From assembly GCA_050084985.1 (NCBI GenBank), contig JBITNC010000002.1, positions 10,416,001 through 10,480,000 on the forward strand: a stretch of 64,000 nucleotides of DNA, given 5' to 3'. This DNA comes from Nageia nagi (lineage: Eukaryota > Pinophyta). A program made the position numbers and the translations under genes. The notes under the pieces were generated by a model. That model worked only from the letters and a program-made list of their open reading frames with translations. It had not been told where the DNA came from and made no database searches. Of the stretch, positions 11,180 through 22,270 are shown in pieces. Positions within the stretch are counted from its first letter, which is position 1. Each line of letters starts with the position of its first letter.

Positions 11180-11184
11180 TTAAT

Positions 11185-11520
11185 TGCCCCTAAATCTTTT
11201 GTTGGTCTCGACATAACTCTATTAGGTGGACATGTATGTGTGTAGTGATACCACATGTTCGCACATCCATTTAAGGATTATCCTGATAACTTAGGAGAAA
11301 AACTTGAAACCTAATCAAGATTAATAATTTGGTCGATCCAATAAACATCGAAACTTTAGAAAATAGCTAATACTTCTTGTGAGAGTATATTGCTACCCAA
11401 AGGGAACTGGTTGAGGATTGGTAGTACTTGAACTCCTCTTGTATGGGCATCTAGGTAAAGGCTTAATTTTAGATAAGAAAACAAGCTTCAATAATGTCAC
11501 TCTACATTTACGATTCTTGA
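11185..11520 (+). other. Conserved pre-gag leader block (element B, second half)
   Basis: This is the continuation of the block interrupted by A. Its hairpin arms are ACTTGA (11426-11431) and CTAGGT (11451-11456). They pair with G-T wobbles and one mismatch, so this copy is weaker than those in A, C and G. Confidence 0.55.
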
Positions 11521-11704
11521 GATGAGAAATGTATTTTGGTACATGGGTTATTATTTGAATTATAAAATATTTGCCACTTATTAATCAAATCAAGCATGTA
11601 TTTAGTGTTAAATGTAGTATGTATTATTTACTTGGTTCAAAACTTAACATTTAATGTTGCTTATTAAAATCACATGCTTATTATTTCACATTCTTGTGTA
11701 GCAA

Positions 11705-14700
11705 ATGGGAGAATTCGTTTTACCCAAACATATTCTTGATGGTTCCAACTATGGGATATGGGAACCTCAAATGAGACTTGAATTACAGGCAAGAAAGCTT
11801 TGGCAAATAGTAAATGAGAACCTTGTACCTTCTACAAATGAGAAGGTACTAAATGCTTACAATACAAAAAATGAGTTAGCAACCTCTATGATTTACTGTG
11901 CAATTTCAGATGATATGCCCCTGATGATTTCTTTCTCAACCTTAATAAAGGAAGCATGGGATAAGCTTAAGCAAATCTACCTTTGGTTCAAACTTTTTAA
12001 GAAGGTTTACCATTCTCCAAAAGTTACTTCAATCTCATTAAGGGGAAGATGAAAATGTGACTATCTACTTGAACAAAATCATTAACTTAAAAGCTTGCTA
12101 CTTATGGGTATAATTGGATCAATAATGAGTTCATGGTCTTCATCATTCTTCAAAGTTTAGAAACTTTGTAATGGTTATAGAAATAAGCCTTGATGATGAA
12201 AAAGAATTTTTTTTCCTTGAGAACCTTTCTAAGCTCCTATTGAAGCATGAGGAAACTCTTATCTATGATTCACTCTTTTTCATTTAATTGGATTGTTGAT
12301 TCTAGTTGCACTAATCACCTATACTTTGAAAAGAAAAAGTTTGAGAACTTTCACAAGTATAAGATGCGATTATGATAGGTGATATCTCTACCTTTGAAGT
12401 CTAAGAAATTAGACACAAGAAGATTATTGATAATGTTCTCTTTGTTCCTAAGCTTAGGATAAACCTTCTCTCTATGATCCAAGTTAGTAAAAAAATTAGG
12501 TACTCATTTTGAGTTCAACTCTCAACCCTAGTGCATTAAGAAAGAACTTGCCACTTTGGTTAAAGGATCTATGAAAGATAACCTCTACATTGTGGATCAA
12601 GTTCCATTAAAGATGTGTCTTACTTCTAGTATGTGTTTCAAAAGCAATCTTTGGCACCATCATTTAGGGCACCTTAACCACAAAAGTATTCAAGTCATGA
12701 AAGACCAAGAACTCATGGAAGGTTTACCTTTAATTTCTTCTTCAATTAGTCTATGCGAGAAGTGCATTCTTGGCAAGATGCATAGATAAAAGTTTGAAAA
12801 AGATAAGGCAACAAGAGCATCTCAACCTCTTCAATTTGTGCATTCAAATTTGATGGATTCATTTCAGACTAAGTCGCTTGAAGGAGCATCTTACATCTTG
12901 ACATTCATTGATGACTTTAGTAGGATGACCTTTGGGTATCTACTTGAGCACAAGGATCAAACTTTTGAAATTTTTAAGGTTGTTAAGGTCTTTGTTGAGA
13001 ATCAAACTAACTTTAAAATCAAGATGTTGAGATCAGATAATGGAAAGAATATAACAACAATGAGTTCAATGACTATTGTGCTAAGTATGGAATCAAGAGG
13101 TAGTTTACAATTCCATACATTTTTCAACAAAATAGTATTTTCGAAAGGAAAAATAAAATAATTATGGAGATGGCTAGATACATGTTGAGTAATCTTCTTA
13201 AATTATTATGGGGTAAAGCTATGAGCACTATTATTTACACCTTGAATAGGTGTCCCACAAAAGCTATTCAGAGTAAAACTCCCTTTGAGGCATGCTTAGG
13301 AAGAAAACCTAACATCTCTCACCTTAGAGTGTTTGGTTGTGAAGAATTCTCTTACATTATTTTTGAGAAAAGAAAGAAGTTGGATAAAAGAGCTGAAAAT
13401 ACATATTTATGGGTTATGAAAATCAACATAGAGGCTATAGGCTCTACTTTCTAACCTATAAAGCAATGTTCATTTCAAAGTATGTAAAGTTTAATGAACT
13501 TTCTAATGAATCTGCTTCTAATGAGGCTATTGATAATCTAGAGGACTCTTAAATTGCTCCTAGCTAGTTAGATATTGATGTAGATAAGTCACCTCAGGAA
13601 TAAAATTCTCCAACATAAAGGGTAACAAGGAGCATGACCTTGAACAATCCTTAATTGCCAAGATTGACAATAAGCATGAGCCCTCAACCTTCAAAGAAGC
13701 TTCTAAGCATGAGTAATGGATGAAAGTTATGAAAATAGAATATGAGGTGCTTATGAAAAATAAGATTTGAGACTTGGTTCCTTATCTCAATGAAAATAAT
13801 GTGATTGGCAGTAAGTGGATCTACAAGGTTAAGTTCAATTTAGTTGGAGACATTGAGAAATACAAGGCAAGATTAGTAGCTAAAGGTTTTGCTCAAAAAT
13901 ACGGTATAGATTATGAGGAAACCTTTGCAAAAATGCCTACTGTGAGAGTTATTCTTACTTTTTTTGCAGCTCAAGGATGAAAAGTTTTTCAACTTGACAT
14001 CAAGAGTGCATTTCTCAATGGTGACTTAAATGTGGAAATCTTCATGAACCAATCAAAAGGGTTTATTGTGGAAGGCAAAGAGTCCTTTGTGTGCAAGCTA
14101 AAGAAGTTATTATATGGACTTAAGCAAGCACCTCAAGCTTGGTACAAAAAGATTTCATGGCACTTTGTAGACATTAGATTCTCTAAGTATTTTTCTGACT
14201 CTAATCTATATGTGCTCAATCAAAGAAAAGATGTGATTTTGATTCTTATTTATATGGATGATATTTTGATTAGTGTAAATAATGATGAAATTATTCAAGA
14301 GTGCATATCCAAACCTAAGGCAACATTTGAAATGATTGATCTTGGTCTCTTGCACTACTATCTTGGAATGCAAGTGTATCAATACAAGGATTGTACTTAT
14401 CTCAGTCAATCTAAATATATATCAAACATATTATAGAAGTTTGGAATGGAGGAGTGTAGATATGCTATAATCCTAGTCTCTCCTAGAATCACTATTTCTC
14501 TAAGCTTCAACTCTCAATTAGTTGATGCTACAGCTTATAGGTAATTAATTGGTAGTCTTTTGTATTTGACTATATCTAGGTCAGATATTACCTTTGCAGT
14601 GAATCTGATGGCATGATTCATGTAAAAACCTTATGATGAGCACCTCAATGTTGTTAAGCAAATCTTGAGGTATGTTGCAGGGACTAAGTTGCCCTCATTT

Positions 14701-15194
14701 TCTCTCTTTGGATTTTCAGATTCTGACTATGGAGGAGATAGAGATGATAGGAAGTCAACCTCTATGTATATGTTTAGCATTGGTTCAAGTGCTATCTCTT
14801 GGGCTTCCAAGAAGCAACCTTCTATTTCTCTTTTCACCATAGAAGTTGAATATCATGCCATGTTTGTTGCAACCCAGGAAGCCACTTGGTTAAGGCATAT
14901 TCTAAAAGAAATCGGGTATGAGTAAAGTGGCTGATCTTTGATTTCTTCAAACAATCAGTCAACTATTTCTTTGGCTAGGAATTTAGTGTTCCATCAGAGA
15001 ATAAAACATGTGGAAATCTATGCCCTCTTTTTTTTAGAGAGAAGGTTCTTGATGGCATCATACACTTGGAGTATTATCCATCCACCTTAAACTCCATTGA
15101 TTTATTCACCAATCCTCTCTCAAAAGTTTAGTTCTGTAAGCTTAGAGATGCTATCGAGTTGGTGAAGTTGCCCTCAAGAGGGAGTGAAGTTTGA
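11705..15194 (+). pseudogene. gag-pol remnant of element B
   Basis: It starts at ATG 11705 (MGEFVLPKHILDGSNYGIW). Gag reads to about 12052, then is broken by frameshifts. A deletion near 12260 removes the gag C-terminal region and zinc knuckle, joining KHEETL to sequence just before the protease start near 12290. Integrase fragments follow: the zinc-binding part at 12556-12789 (GHLNHKSI, CEKC) and the catalytic core start at 12838-13161. Reverse transcriptase fragments are 13774-13980 and 14032-14436 (YMDD near 14255). RNase H is 14665-14925. Many stops separate the pieces. The C-terminal SRGSEV ends at 15194. Confidence 0.9.
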
Positions 15195-15334
15195 ATTCTT
15201 GTGTTGAATTCATATTTATGATCCCAACTTCACCCCTAGGAGGATTTGGTGCTGTATAGTGTTGATTTTATTGTACACCTTCATGGTAAGTTTACTCTGC
15301 ATGAGAAACTTGTACAAAATTTTTAAAAGCTAAA

Positions 15335-15980
15335 AGATTGGCCAATCTAGCATTGTTCAGTTATCCATATGTGAGGAACTCTTATGTATCATTTAGCACT
15401 ATTCAATTATCCATATGTGAGGAACTCGTATGTACATGCTCTTTTTTGGTCAATCTAGCATTGTTTAGTTACCCATATGTGAGAAACTCTTATGTGTCGT
15501 TTGGCACTGTTCAATTATCCATATGTGAGGAACTCATATGTGCATGTTTTTTTTTGGTCAATTTAGCACTGTTCAGTTATCCATATGTGAGGAACTCTTA
15601 TGTGTCATTTAACACTATTCAATTATCCATATGTGAGGAAGTTGTATGTGCATGCTCTATTTTAGTCAATCTAGCACTATTCAGTTATCCATATGTGAGG
15701 AATTCTTATGTGTCGTTTGGCATTGTTCAGTTATCCATATGTGAGGAACTCATATGTGCATGCTCTATTTTGGTCAATCTAACACTATTCAGTTATCCAT
15801 ATGAGAAGAACTCTTATGTTTCATTTGGCACTATTCAGTTATCCATATGTGAGGAACTCGTATGTGCATGCTCTATTTTGATCTAGCACTGTTTAGTTAT
15901 CCATGTGTGAGAAACTCTTATGTGATTTTTGGCACTATTCAATTATCCATATGTGAGGAACTTCTATGTGCATACTCTAT
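15335..15980 (+). repeat. Tandem repeat array (~106-bp unit made of two half-units) in the 3' noncoding region of B
   Basis: The repeated half-unit is TTATCCATATGTGAGGAACT followed alternately by CTTATGTGTC and CGTATGTGCATGC. About six full units are present. Element C has about two, D about one and H a single degraded copy. The 182-aa open frame at 15338-15886 is simply the translation of this array and is not called as a gene. Confidence 0.92.
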
Positions 15981-16444
15981 TTTGTAATGATAATCAACAC
16001 ATATCTTATATACAGTAGGTGACTTTGAGTTTTTGGCATGGCATTTTCATGATTACTTATAGTGCACCATTGATTAGTTCATGATGGCATTTGTGTAATT
16101 CATCTATCCTTGTTGATATGAATATGATGCATCTAACTGATCTTGTTATTTGAGCTGCTTATGAATTGCAAGTTCCTTTGAGATTGCAAGTTACATAACT
16201 CAGGTATGCAGGCTCTTAGAGACTCTTCATGACTTCTAGTTGGATAACTACTTCATGTACATTGAAACCAGTTATGGTTAATGATCGTATTTGGCAAAGT
16301 AGTGAGTCTCAAACTAGATATTTCTTACTTCACAAATATGTAAAAAAATCTCATCTTCATTTTATCTTTTTGGAGGAGAACTCTATTACTTTCTCTTCTT
16401 CTTCTCTCTTACTCGCTCTATCCCAATATTGCATTAAGGGGGAG

Positions 16445-16947
16445 TGTTGGAATGTATAATGCATTATTGTGAAGGTTTGTATTAAATATTCTATGTAAAT
16501 TCACTAATACTTAAGGGTATCATTTGATACCTTAAGTATTTAAGTGAATATAATAATGTAATTTGTTCTACACTCCATGTCATGAGTATGCTCCTTGGGT
16601 AAAAGGATGTGCATGTCATGCTTTTGTACATTAGATAAAATGGTGATCTAAGGAGGGATTTTGGCCTAGAAATAGAAGGCTCCCTCTTTGTGATCATACA
16701 CCAATTTGTGAAGTAAAGTTATTCTATAGTATAGAAGTGTAGGAGTTGAGATTAGGAGGATTGTATGAGAGTTGTATTTGTGATTGAAGAAAAGATCTAG
16801 TTAGTGGATGTACTCCTAGTTGGAGGAACCACTTTACATCTTGAGTTACTTTGTGAGATTATCTTCTTGAGTTATCTTGATGTGAGTTTGAGCTTTCATG
16901 TGATCTTGGTAGTTTAGGATTATTCTTGTTATAGTTTAATTCTCTCA
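16445..16947 (+). repeat. 3' LTR of element B (family 2)
   Basis: This LTR is about 503 bp, the same length as the LTRs of D. It begins TGTTGGAATGTATAATGC right after the polypurine tract ATTAAGGGGGAG (16433-16444). A large inverted repeat spans 16499-16549 (ATTCACTAATACTTAAGG against CTTAAGTATTTAAGTGAAT). The shared downstream motif is at 16804-16832. The right boundary (CTCTCA) is placed by alignment with D. Its mate is outside the window. Confidence 0.88.
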
Positions 16948-19526
16948 CACATCACCCCAACCAACTAGATCAAAAGGTGGTGGGTGGACATCCCAGCCAC
17001 TTTGAGGGCAAGGAGAAACTAGGTCTATAGGCTGACTTCACTTGGGATTTGGAAGAGGATGGGACCAGTGATAGCTCTGTAAAGGTCCAATAGAATTGCA
17101 CCCATTAGAGAAGCATTTGGTCTTAGAAGAATGCGCATGAGACTAGGAATGATATTAAGGGGCTCCATGTAGGGAACCCAGATAATGGAGCATGGTGTAT
17201 TCCCCCAATAATCAAGTAAGTTTGCAAATGCAATACTCAAACATTAAAATTACAATAACTTTCACAAAATACATGATAATGAATTGAAAGTTTATATATA
17301 GGGTACTTGTCATGACCCAACCCTTAGGATCCTAGAAAAACAAATCCATAACTTATTTATTTAATTTTATTTTCATGTATGCATAAAATTTTGATGGGTT
17401 TCATTACACAAACATTTCGATAATATGTATGACGTGATTGCATAAATAATTTCAATGTCATATTTTGATTATATTGCTTAATGTTATGAAGATTGATGAT
17501 AAAGTTAACTTCATTATAAGATAGTGGAGTATTGATTTGAAAATATAACATTTGGTTATTATCATGCTCTTTTGTGAATTCAGATATATTATTATGCTCA
17601 AGTATTGATTTTTCTCTCTTTTAGTGTGTTTTATGTCTTTTCTTATTTAGATATATATTAATATTATTAACATGCCAACTAGTGAATAAAACACGAAGAG
17701 CAAGGAAGTGAGAGAGAGAAAAATGATGGTGCAATATCTAAATTGATCGCATTCAAGCCCTTGCTCATACAACATCTTATAAGTGGAAGAATGATACAAA
17801 GCCCTCAAAAGGATAAATCCAAAAAATTAACATCCATTATGTTTGTATTGATAAAAATAATAAAAAATTTGAAGGATTAAATGAATGACAAAACACCAAG
17901 TCTTTTGCTCCATTCGAAGGTAAATATAATGTTTGATTACTAAACCCTATAAACATCAACTCAAAGGCATGGGATGTTGAGAATTATTAGGATTTTAAAG
18001 GGAGAATGGTGGAGCTTTGATCATAACCAGTAGTAGGAAACATTCCCCACACTACCAAGCCATGCTAATCATTTCTTCAACATTGATCAAACCGTAAAAA
18101 GAGAGAATAACATGCCTTTTTCCATACAGGCAAGTTTATCATGCCTCTTGGTAAATAAGATAAAGAGTGGAAGAAATGGGAGAAACAAAGAGAAGTTGAA
18201 GAATTGTAGGGGTGAGGAGCAAGACATTAAGGTCTCCTTTTGATGAGCTAGTGAGAAATGGATGCCTTCTCAACTTGTCTTAACTTGTTTGTATTTATAA
18301 TATTTCTATATCTCTATTTCACTTTCTCTTCTTGGATTGTTGAATATGAGTTTTACATGCATTAATGTTGCTTTGTTTTGAGTATCAAGTGGCTTCCATT
18401 TTGTTTGTCTTAGTTAATTTTGCATGTAATTTACCTTCATGATTTTAAGGCATCATTTTTAGATAAGATTCGTGACACTCAAAAAATTACATGTAGAAAA
18501 ACTTGAATTTTTTTGTTAGCAAACCCTTGGAGTCACACCAATCACTTATTCTCTCAATTGGGGCTCCATAAGGACTCCCATGGAATCTTGTTTGGATTAG
18601 AATTTGTAAGAAAATATGTTTGTGTGTGTTGTTCGAACTCCCAAGCCATGTCCATCCATGTTTGGGCAAATTAGAGGGCATGAGGAGTCCTATCAATTCT
18701 TCTTTCTCATTTTAATTTTATCTGCATAAAGATAGTGGCTAAGCATGGAGGATTTGAGTCCCTTATCATCCTTTTGTGCATACCTTGATGTCTCAAAATT
18801 TCCTTCCATGAAGACCAAATGTTAGTTGTCTAATGCATAGTTATAACACCAATAAAATTGTGAACTGACCTTTTGAGATAAGTAATAGAACATGAATGGA
18901 CTTTGAGCTATCTTAGGAAGAACCCCTTCCAAAACCTATTGGTATTTGATAAGTAGAGCATGAATATCACAAAAGGACTTTTGGGTATTGATTGCATTTC
19001 CATTATATGACTATATATAAATATTCACACTTTGATTATTGGGTGTTATTGCAATTATATTTGTTGAAGTCGTATTAAGTTTATCTATGATGCACTGCTA
19101 AGTATAGCTAAATATTTATAGTTAAATTAATGGGTTTTATTACATTCTTATTTATTGAAACATTGCTAGATATCTTCTATGTACTACTAAGTATTGGTTG
19201 CATTTGATGAACATTGTTAAATTTTTATATACATCTGTAGAATTATCATTGCATTCATAATTCATTGAGTAGTATTGGGTATTAATATATTCTCTATGAT
19301 GAAGATCTTTAAGTACTTGCAATGTAATTGTTGGGTATTGTTAAAGCTTGCATTTACATTCTAATCAGTAGTATTAAAATAATAATAAACAAAATGGCTA
19401 GGTATGGCTAGAATAGTTGCAATTAAAAATGATAAGTTTTGTTGAAGCATTAATAGTTACACTTATTGGGAACCATTATACATTTGCATTTGATAATGTG
19501 TTATTTGCATAAGGCTTGAATTTATT
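16948..19526. other. Unassigned AT-rich intergenic DNA
   Basis: No gene or complete element is recognised here. A minus-strand open frame (17025-17240, 71 aa) and another (18487-18696, 69 aa) are uninterrupted, but neither contains a domain I recognise. They may be decayed repeat fragments. About 18960-19500 is AT-rich with loosely recurring phrases such as GGGTATTG and TTGCATTT, too diverged to define a unit. It is the target DNA into which element E inserted. Confidence 0.5.
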
Positions 19527-20165
19527 TGTTGGAATTATAATGTAATTTGGAAATGGCTACTTACATTGTGTATTGTATTAACATGGATTAATCCAACTTA
19601 AGTTAATAAATGGATTATCCATGTAATTAATTATAGAACCCCACATAATTTTATAATAAGTGTTTGTCCACATGGGCATGTAGGCCCATGGTGTAAATGT
19701 ACATATGAAATATGTAAGAACATAATTTAATATTGTGCATCATGTGCTTAGGTAGAGCACCCATGTGGAGAGTGACCTACCCACTCATGTGATAGACTTC
19801 TATAATGTAAACCCATGGTTAGTTAACCATAGTTGGTTAGTTTACTAACCACCTATGGTTAACTTAGAGTCCTATAAAAGGACCCCATGAGTATGAGAAT
19901 TTGCACACTTGACACTTAGAAGTTTAGAAGTTAGATATGTTAGAAGAGGTATTAGAGTTTGTATTAGTATTGTCTATTGTAAATAGCCATGGAGATATAA
20001 AGATTTTCAAGTGAAGTGGATGTATTCCCTTAGTTGGAGGAACCACTATATATCTTGTGTCAATTTAGTGTGATTGATTCTTTGTTCTTAGTTATATGAA
20101 TGATTATTAGATATGATGGAGAACCTACAAGAGATCTTGGTTTATGGAATCATTCTATTCCATCA
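19527..20165 (+). repeat. 5' LTR of element E (family 3)
   Basis: It is 639 bp and pairs with 41650-42306. The inverted repeat 19578-19626 has arms ACATGGATTAATCCA and TGGATTATCCATGT with a one-base bulge. A TATA-like CCTATAAAAGGA lies near 19872. The motif shared with families 1 and 2 lies at 20016-20046. Confidence 0.93.
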
Positions 20166-20167
20166 AG

Positions 20168-20179
20168 TGGTATCAAAGC
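20168..20179 (+). other. Primer-binding site of element E
   Basis: TGGTATCAAAGC differs by one base from the initiator tRNA-Met complement TGGTATCAGAGC. It lies two bases after the LTR. Confidence 0.85.
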
Positions 20180-20468
20180 CTCCTTGTGCTGATCTCTTTC
20201 AAATTTCTATTTGGTGATCTTAAGGTAACTCTCCTTAAATTCAAAGGTATACCTATCCCCTAATTTTGTTTCATTTTGTTTTTGCAACTTCAATGGTTGA
20301 TGAATTTCAATTTCTTATTTCTTGAAGTTGGAATTTGATATCTACACTAACATGCTTTTTGCTAGAGTAATTACTCTAACATTCTCTATGTCAGTAGTAT
20401 TTGAATCTAACATTTTTATGGTTATATATATCTTAGATCTTAGCTAATTACTCTAACAAAAAAGCATG

Positions 20469-20739
20469 TTAGTGATTCTAATTTTTTGTTCATAGTTAAA
20501 TCTAGTTCTTTTGAATAATTAGATTTTAAGCTATGCTAAGTATCTCTTTATAGTTGCATTGTAAAATGAGATATTACATGTATTTACATGAGATTTTATA
20601 TATATATATATATTAGTGATTCTAATTTTTTGTTCATAGTTAAATCTAATTCTTTTGAATAATTAGATTTTAAGCTATGCTAAATATCTCTTTATAGTTG
20701 CATTGTAAAATGAGATATTACATGTATTTACATGAGATT
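20469..20739 (+). repeat. ~128-bp direct duplication, offset 144 bp
   Basis: 20469-20596 and 20613-20739 are almost identical (both start TTAGTGATTCTAATTTTTTG). They are separated by a short TA run. Confidence 0.92.
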
Positions 20740-21380
20740 ATAATGATTTCTTGTAAGTTTTTTTTTTTTTGCAAGAAATTCAATATGTTAGATCTAATAT
20801 TTTTCATGATTAAATCTTGAAATCTTGCAAAAATTAAAATGTCTAATTTTCTTGCATAATTAGATCTATTTTTTTTGCTTAGAATAAACACTATGATAAG
20901 ATCTATTTAATTTTATTTGCAAACTTACAAAACCCCAAATTAAGGATATTTTATAATTTAGATTTTTTTTTCAAGATATTTGATTATATTACAATAGTGA
21001 AAATGTAAAATTTTATATCTTGAGTTACTTACATGTCTTAACCATATTACAAAAGCTTGTAATTTTTTGTTATGAGTATCTAATTTTTATATAGTTAAAA
21101 TATAATTTTTAAATATTTAGATTTTAAATTATATTGATGAAAAAAAAAAAATTTGCAAATAATCTCGAGATTGCAATTTTTTGTTGCAAAACATTATAAA
21201 CAAAAAGAGATCTTTCTATTCTATTTAGATATATTAAATAAAAAACATAATTAAAAAATTTATCAAAATAATAATAATAAATTATTTTGGGCGCTACCCA
21301 AGTGCCACCACCCTTGGCGAAAGGCCAACCCTTTAAGGGAGGCTACGACTTATGGGGGAGTGGTTCCCACAAGGGCCGCA

Positions 21381-21599
21381 TACCCCAAATGGAGCGTACG
21401 ATCTCCTTTGGAGCTGCCCTCTCTATAGGGGGCATGTGCCTATAGGGTTCATGTACCCCAAATGGAGGGTGTAATCTCCTTGGGAGCTACCCACTCCATA
21501 GGGGCCATGTGCCCATAGGGGCTATGTACCCCAAATAGAAGGTACAATCTCCCTAGGAACCACCCATTCCAGAAGTGGTGCATGCTCTATATGAGCAAC
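21381..21599 (+). repeat. Three copies of a 73-bp GC-richer tandem repeat
   Basis: TACCCCAAAT recurs at 21381, 21454 and 21527, exactly 73 bp apart. Each is followed by an ATCTCC phrase and a GGAGCT-like phrase, the last copy being diverged. The base composition contrasts with the surrounding AT-rich DNA. Confidence 0.9.
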
Positions 21600-21769
21600 T
21601 ACCACCCAAGAGCAGGGCACACACTTTTTTGGAGCTGTCTACTCCATAGGGGAAGTCCAAGCTGTTAGGGTTGCCAACCTTGATGCATAAGCTTCTAGGG
21701 CCACCACCTTGTGCAGGAGCATGCAAATGCTATCGTCATTCTCCTTATGGGGTTGTTGCTATCTGAATG

Positions 21770-22255
21770 TGTTGGAATGTATAATACATTATTGTAAAGG
21801 TTTGGATAAAATATTCTATGTAAGTTCACTAATACTTAAGGGTATCATTTGATACCTTAAGTATTTAATTGAAAATGATAATGTAACTTATCCTACACTC
21901 CATGTCATGAGCATACCCCTTGGATAAAAGGATGTGCATGTCATGCTTTTGTACATTGGATAAAAGAGTGATCTAAAAAGGGATTTTGGCTTATAAATAG
22001 AAGGTTCTCTCTTTGTGATCACACACCAATTGTGGAGTAAAGTTATGCTATAGGATAGAAGTGTAGGAGTTGAGATTAGAAGGATTGTAAGAGAGTTGTA
22101 TTTGTGATTGAAGTAAAGATCTAGTTAACGAATGTACTCCTAGTTGGAGGAACCACTTACATCTTGTGTTGTGAGAATGCTTTGTTAGATGTAATTGTGA
22201 GCTTTCTTTTGATCTTGGTTGATTAGGAATTATCTTGTTAGTGTTAGTTCCTTTA
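21770..22255 (+). repeat. 5' LTR of element C (family 2)
   Basis: About 486 bp, beginning TGTTGGAATGTATAATAC. The family-2 inverted repeat is at about 21825-21875. A TATAAATAGAAGG box lies near 21994. Confidence 0.9.
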
Positions 22256-22258
22256 TTT

Positions 22259-22270
22259 TGGTATCAGAGC
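22259..22270 (+). other. Primer-binding site of element C
   Basis: TGGTATCAGAGC is complementary to initiator tRNA-Met. Confidence 0.93.

Larger units (their letters stand above)
11180..16947 (+). mobile_element. Copia element B resumed (family 2): pre-gag leader, gag-pol remnant, 3' LTR
   Basis: The outer element continues after the right TTAAT copy of A. The sequence at 11185 (TGCCCCTAAATC) is the direct continuation of the conserved leader block broken at 1639, as the uninterrupted leaders of C and G show. It comprises leader to 11704, degraded gag-pol 11705-15194, tandem repeats, polypurine tract 16433-16444 and a 3' LTR. The 5' LTR is outside the window. The LTR type is shared with C, D and H. 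Confidence 0.9.
20180..21764 (+). other. Interior of element E, first segment (non-coding)
   Basis: AT-rich to about 21290, then a short GC-richer part with tandem repeats. No coding similarity is seen. The segment ends at the insertion site of element C (GAATG, 21765-21769). Confidence 0.7.

Noticed and set aside
15338-15886. 182-aa open reading frame with protein-like repeats
   Set aside because: It is only the translation of the tandem repeat array in B's 3' noncoding region. The repeat keeps one frame open, and the sister copies C, D and H lack the frame.
17025-17240. Minus-strand 71-aa frame as a gene
   Set aside because: No domain, no start context and no neighbouring exons. Kept only as part of the unassigned region.
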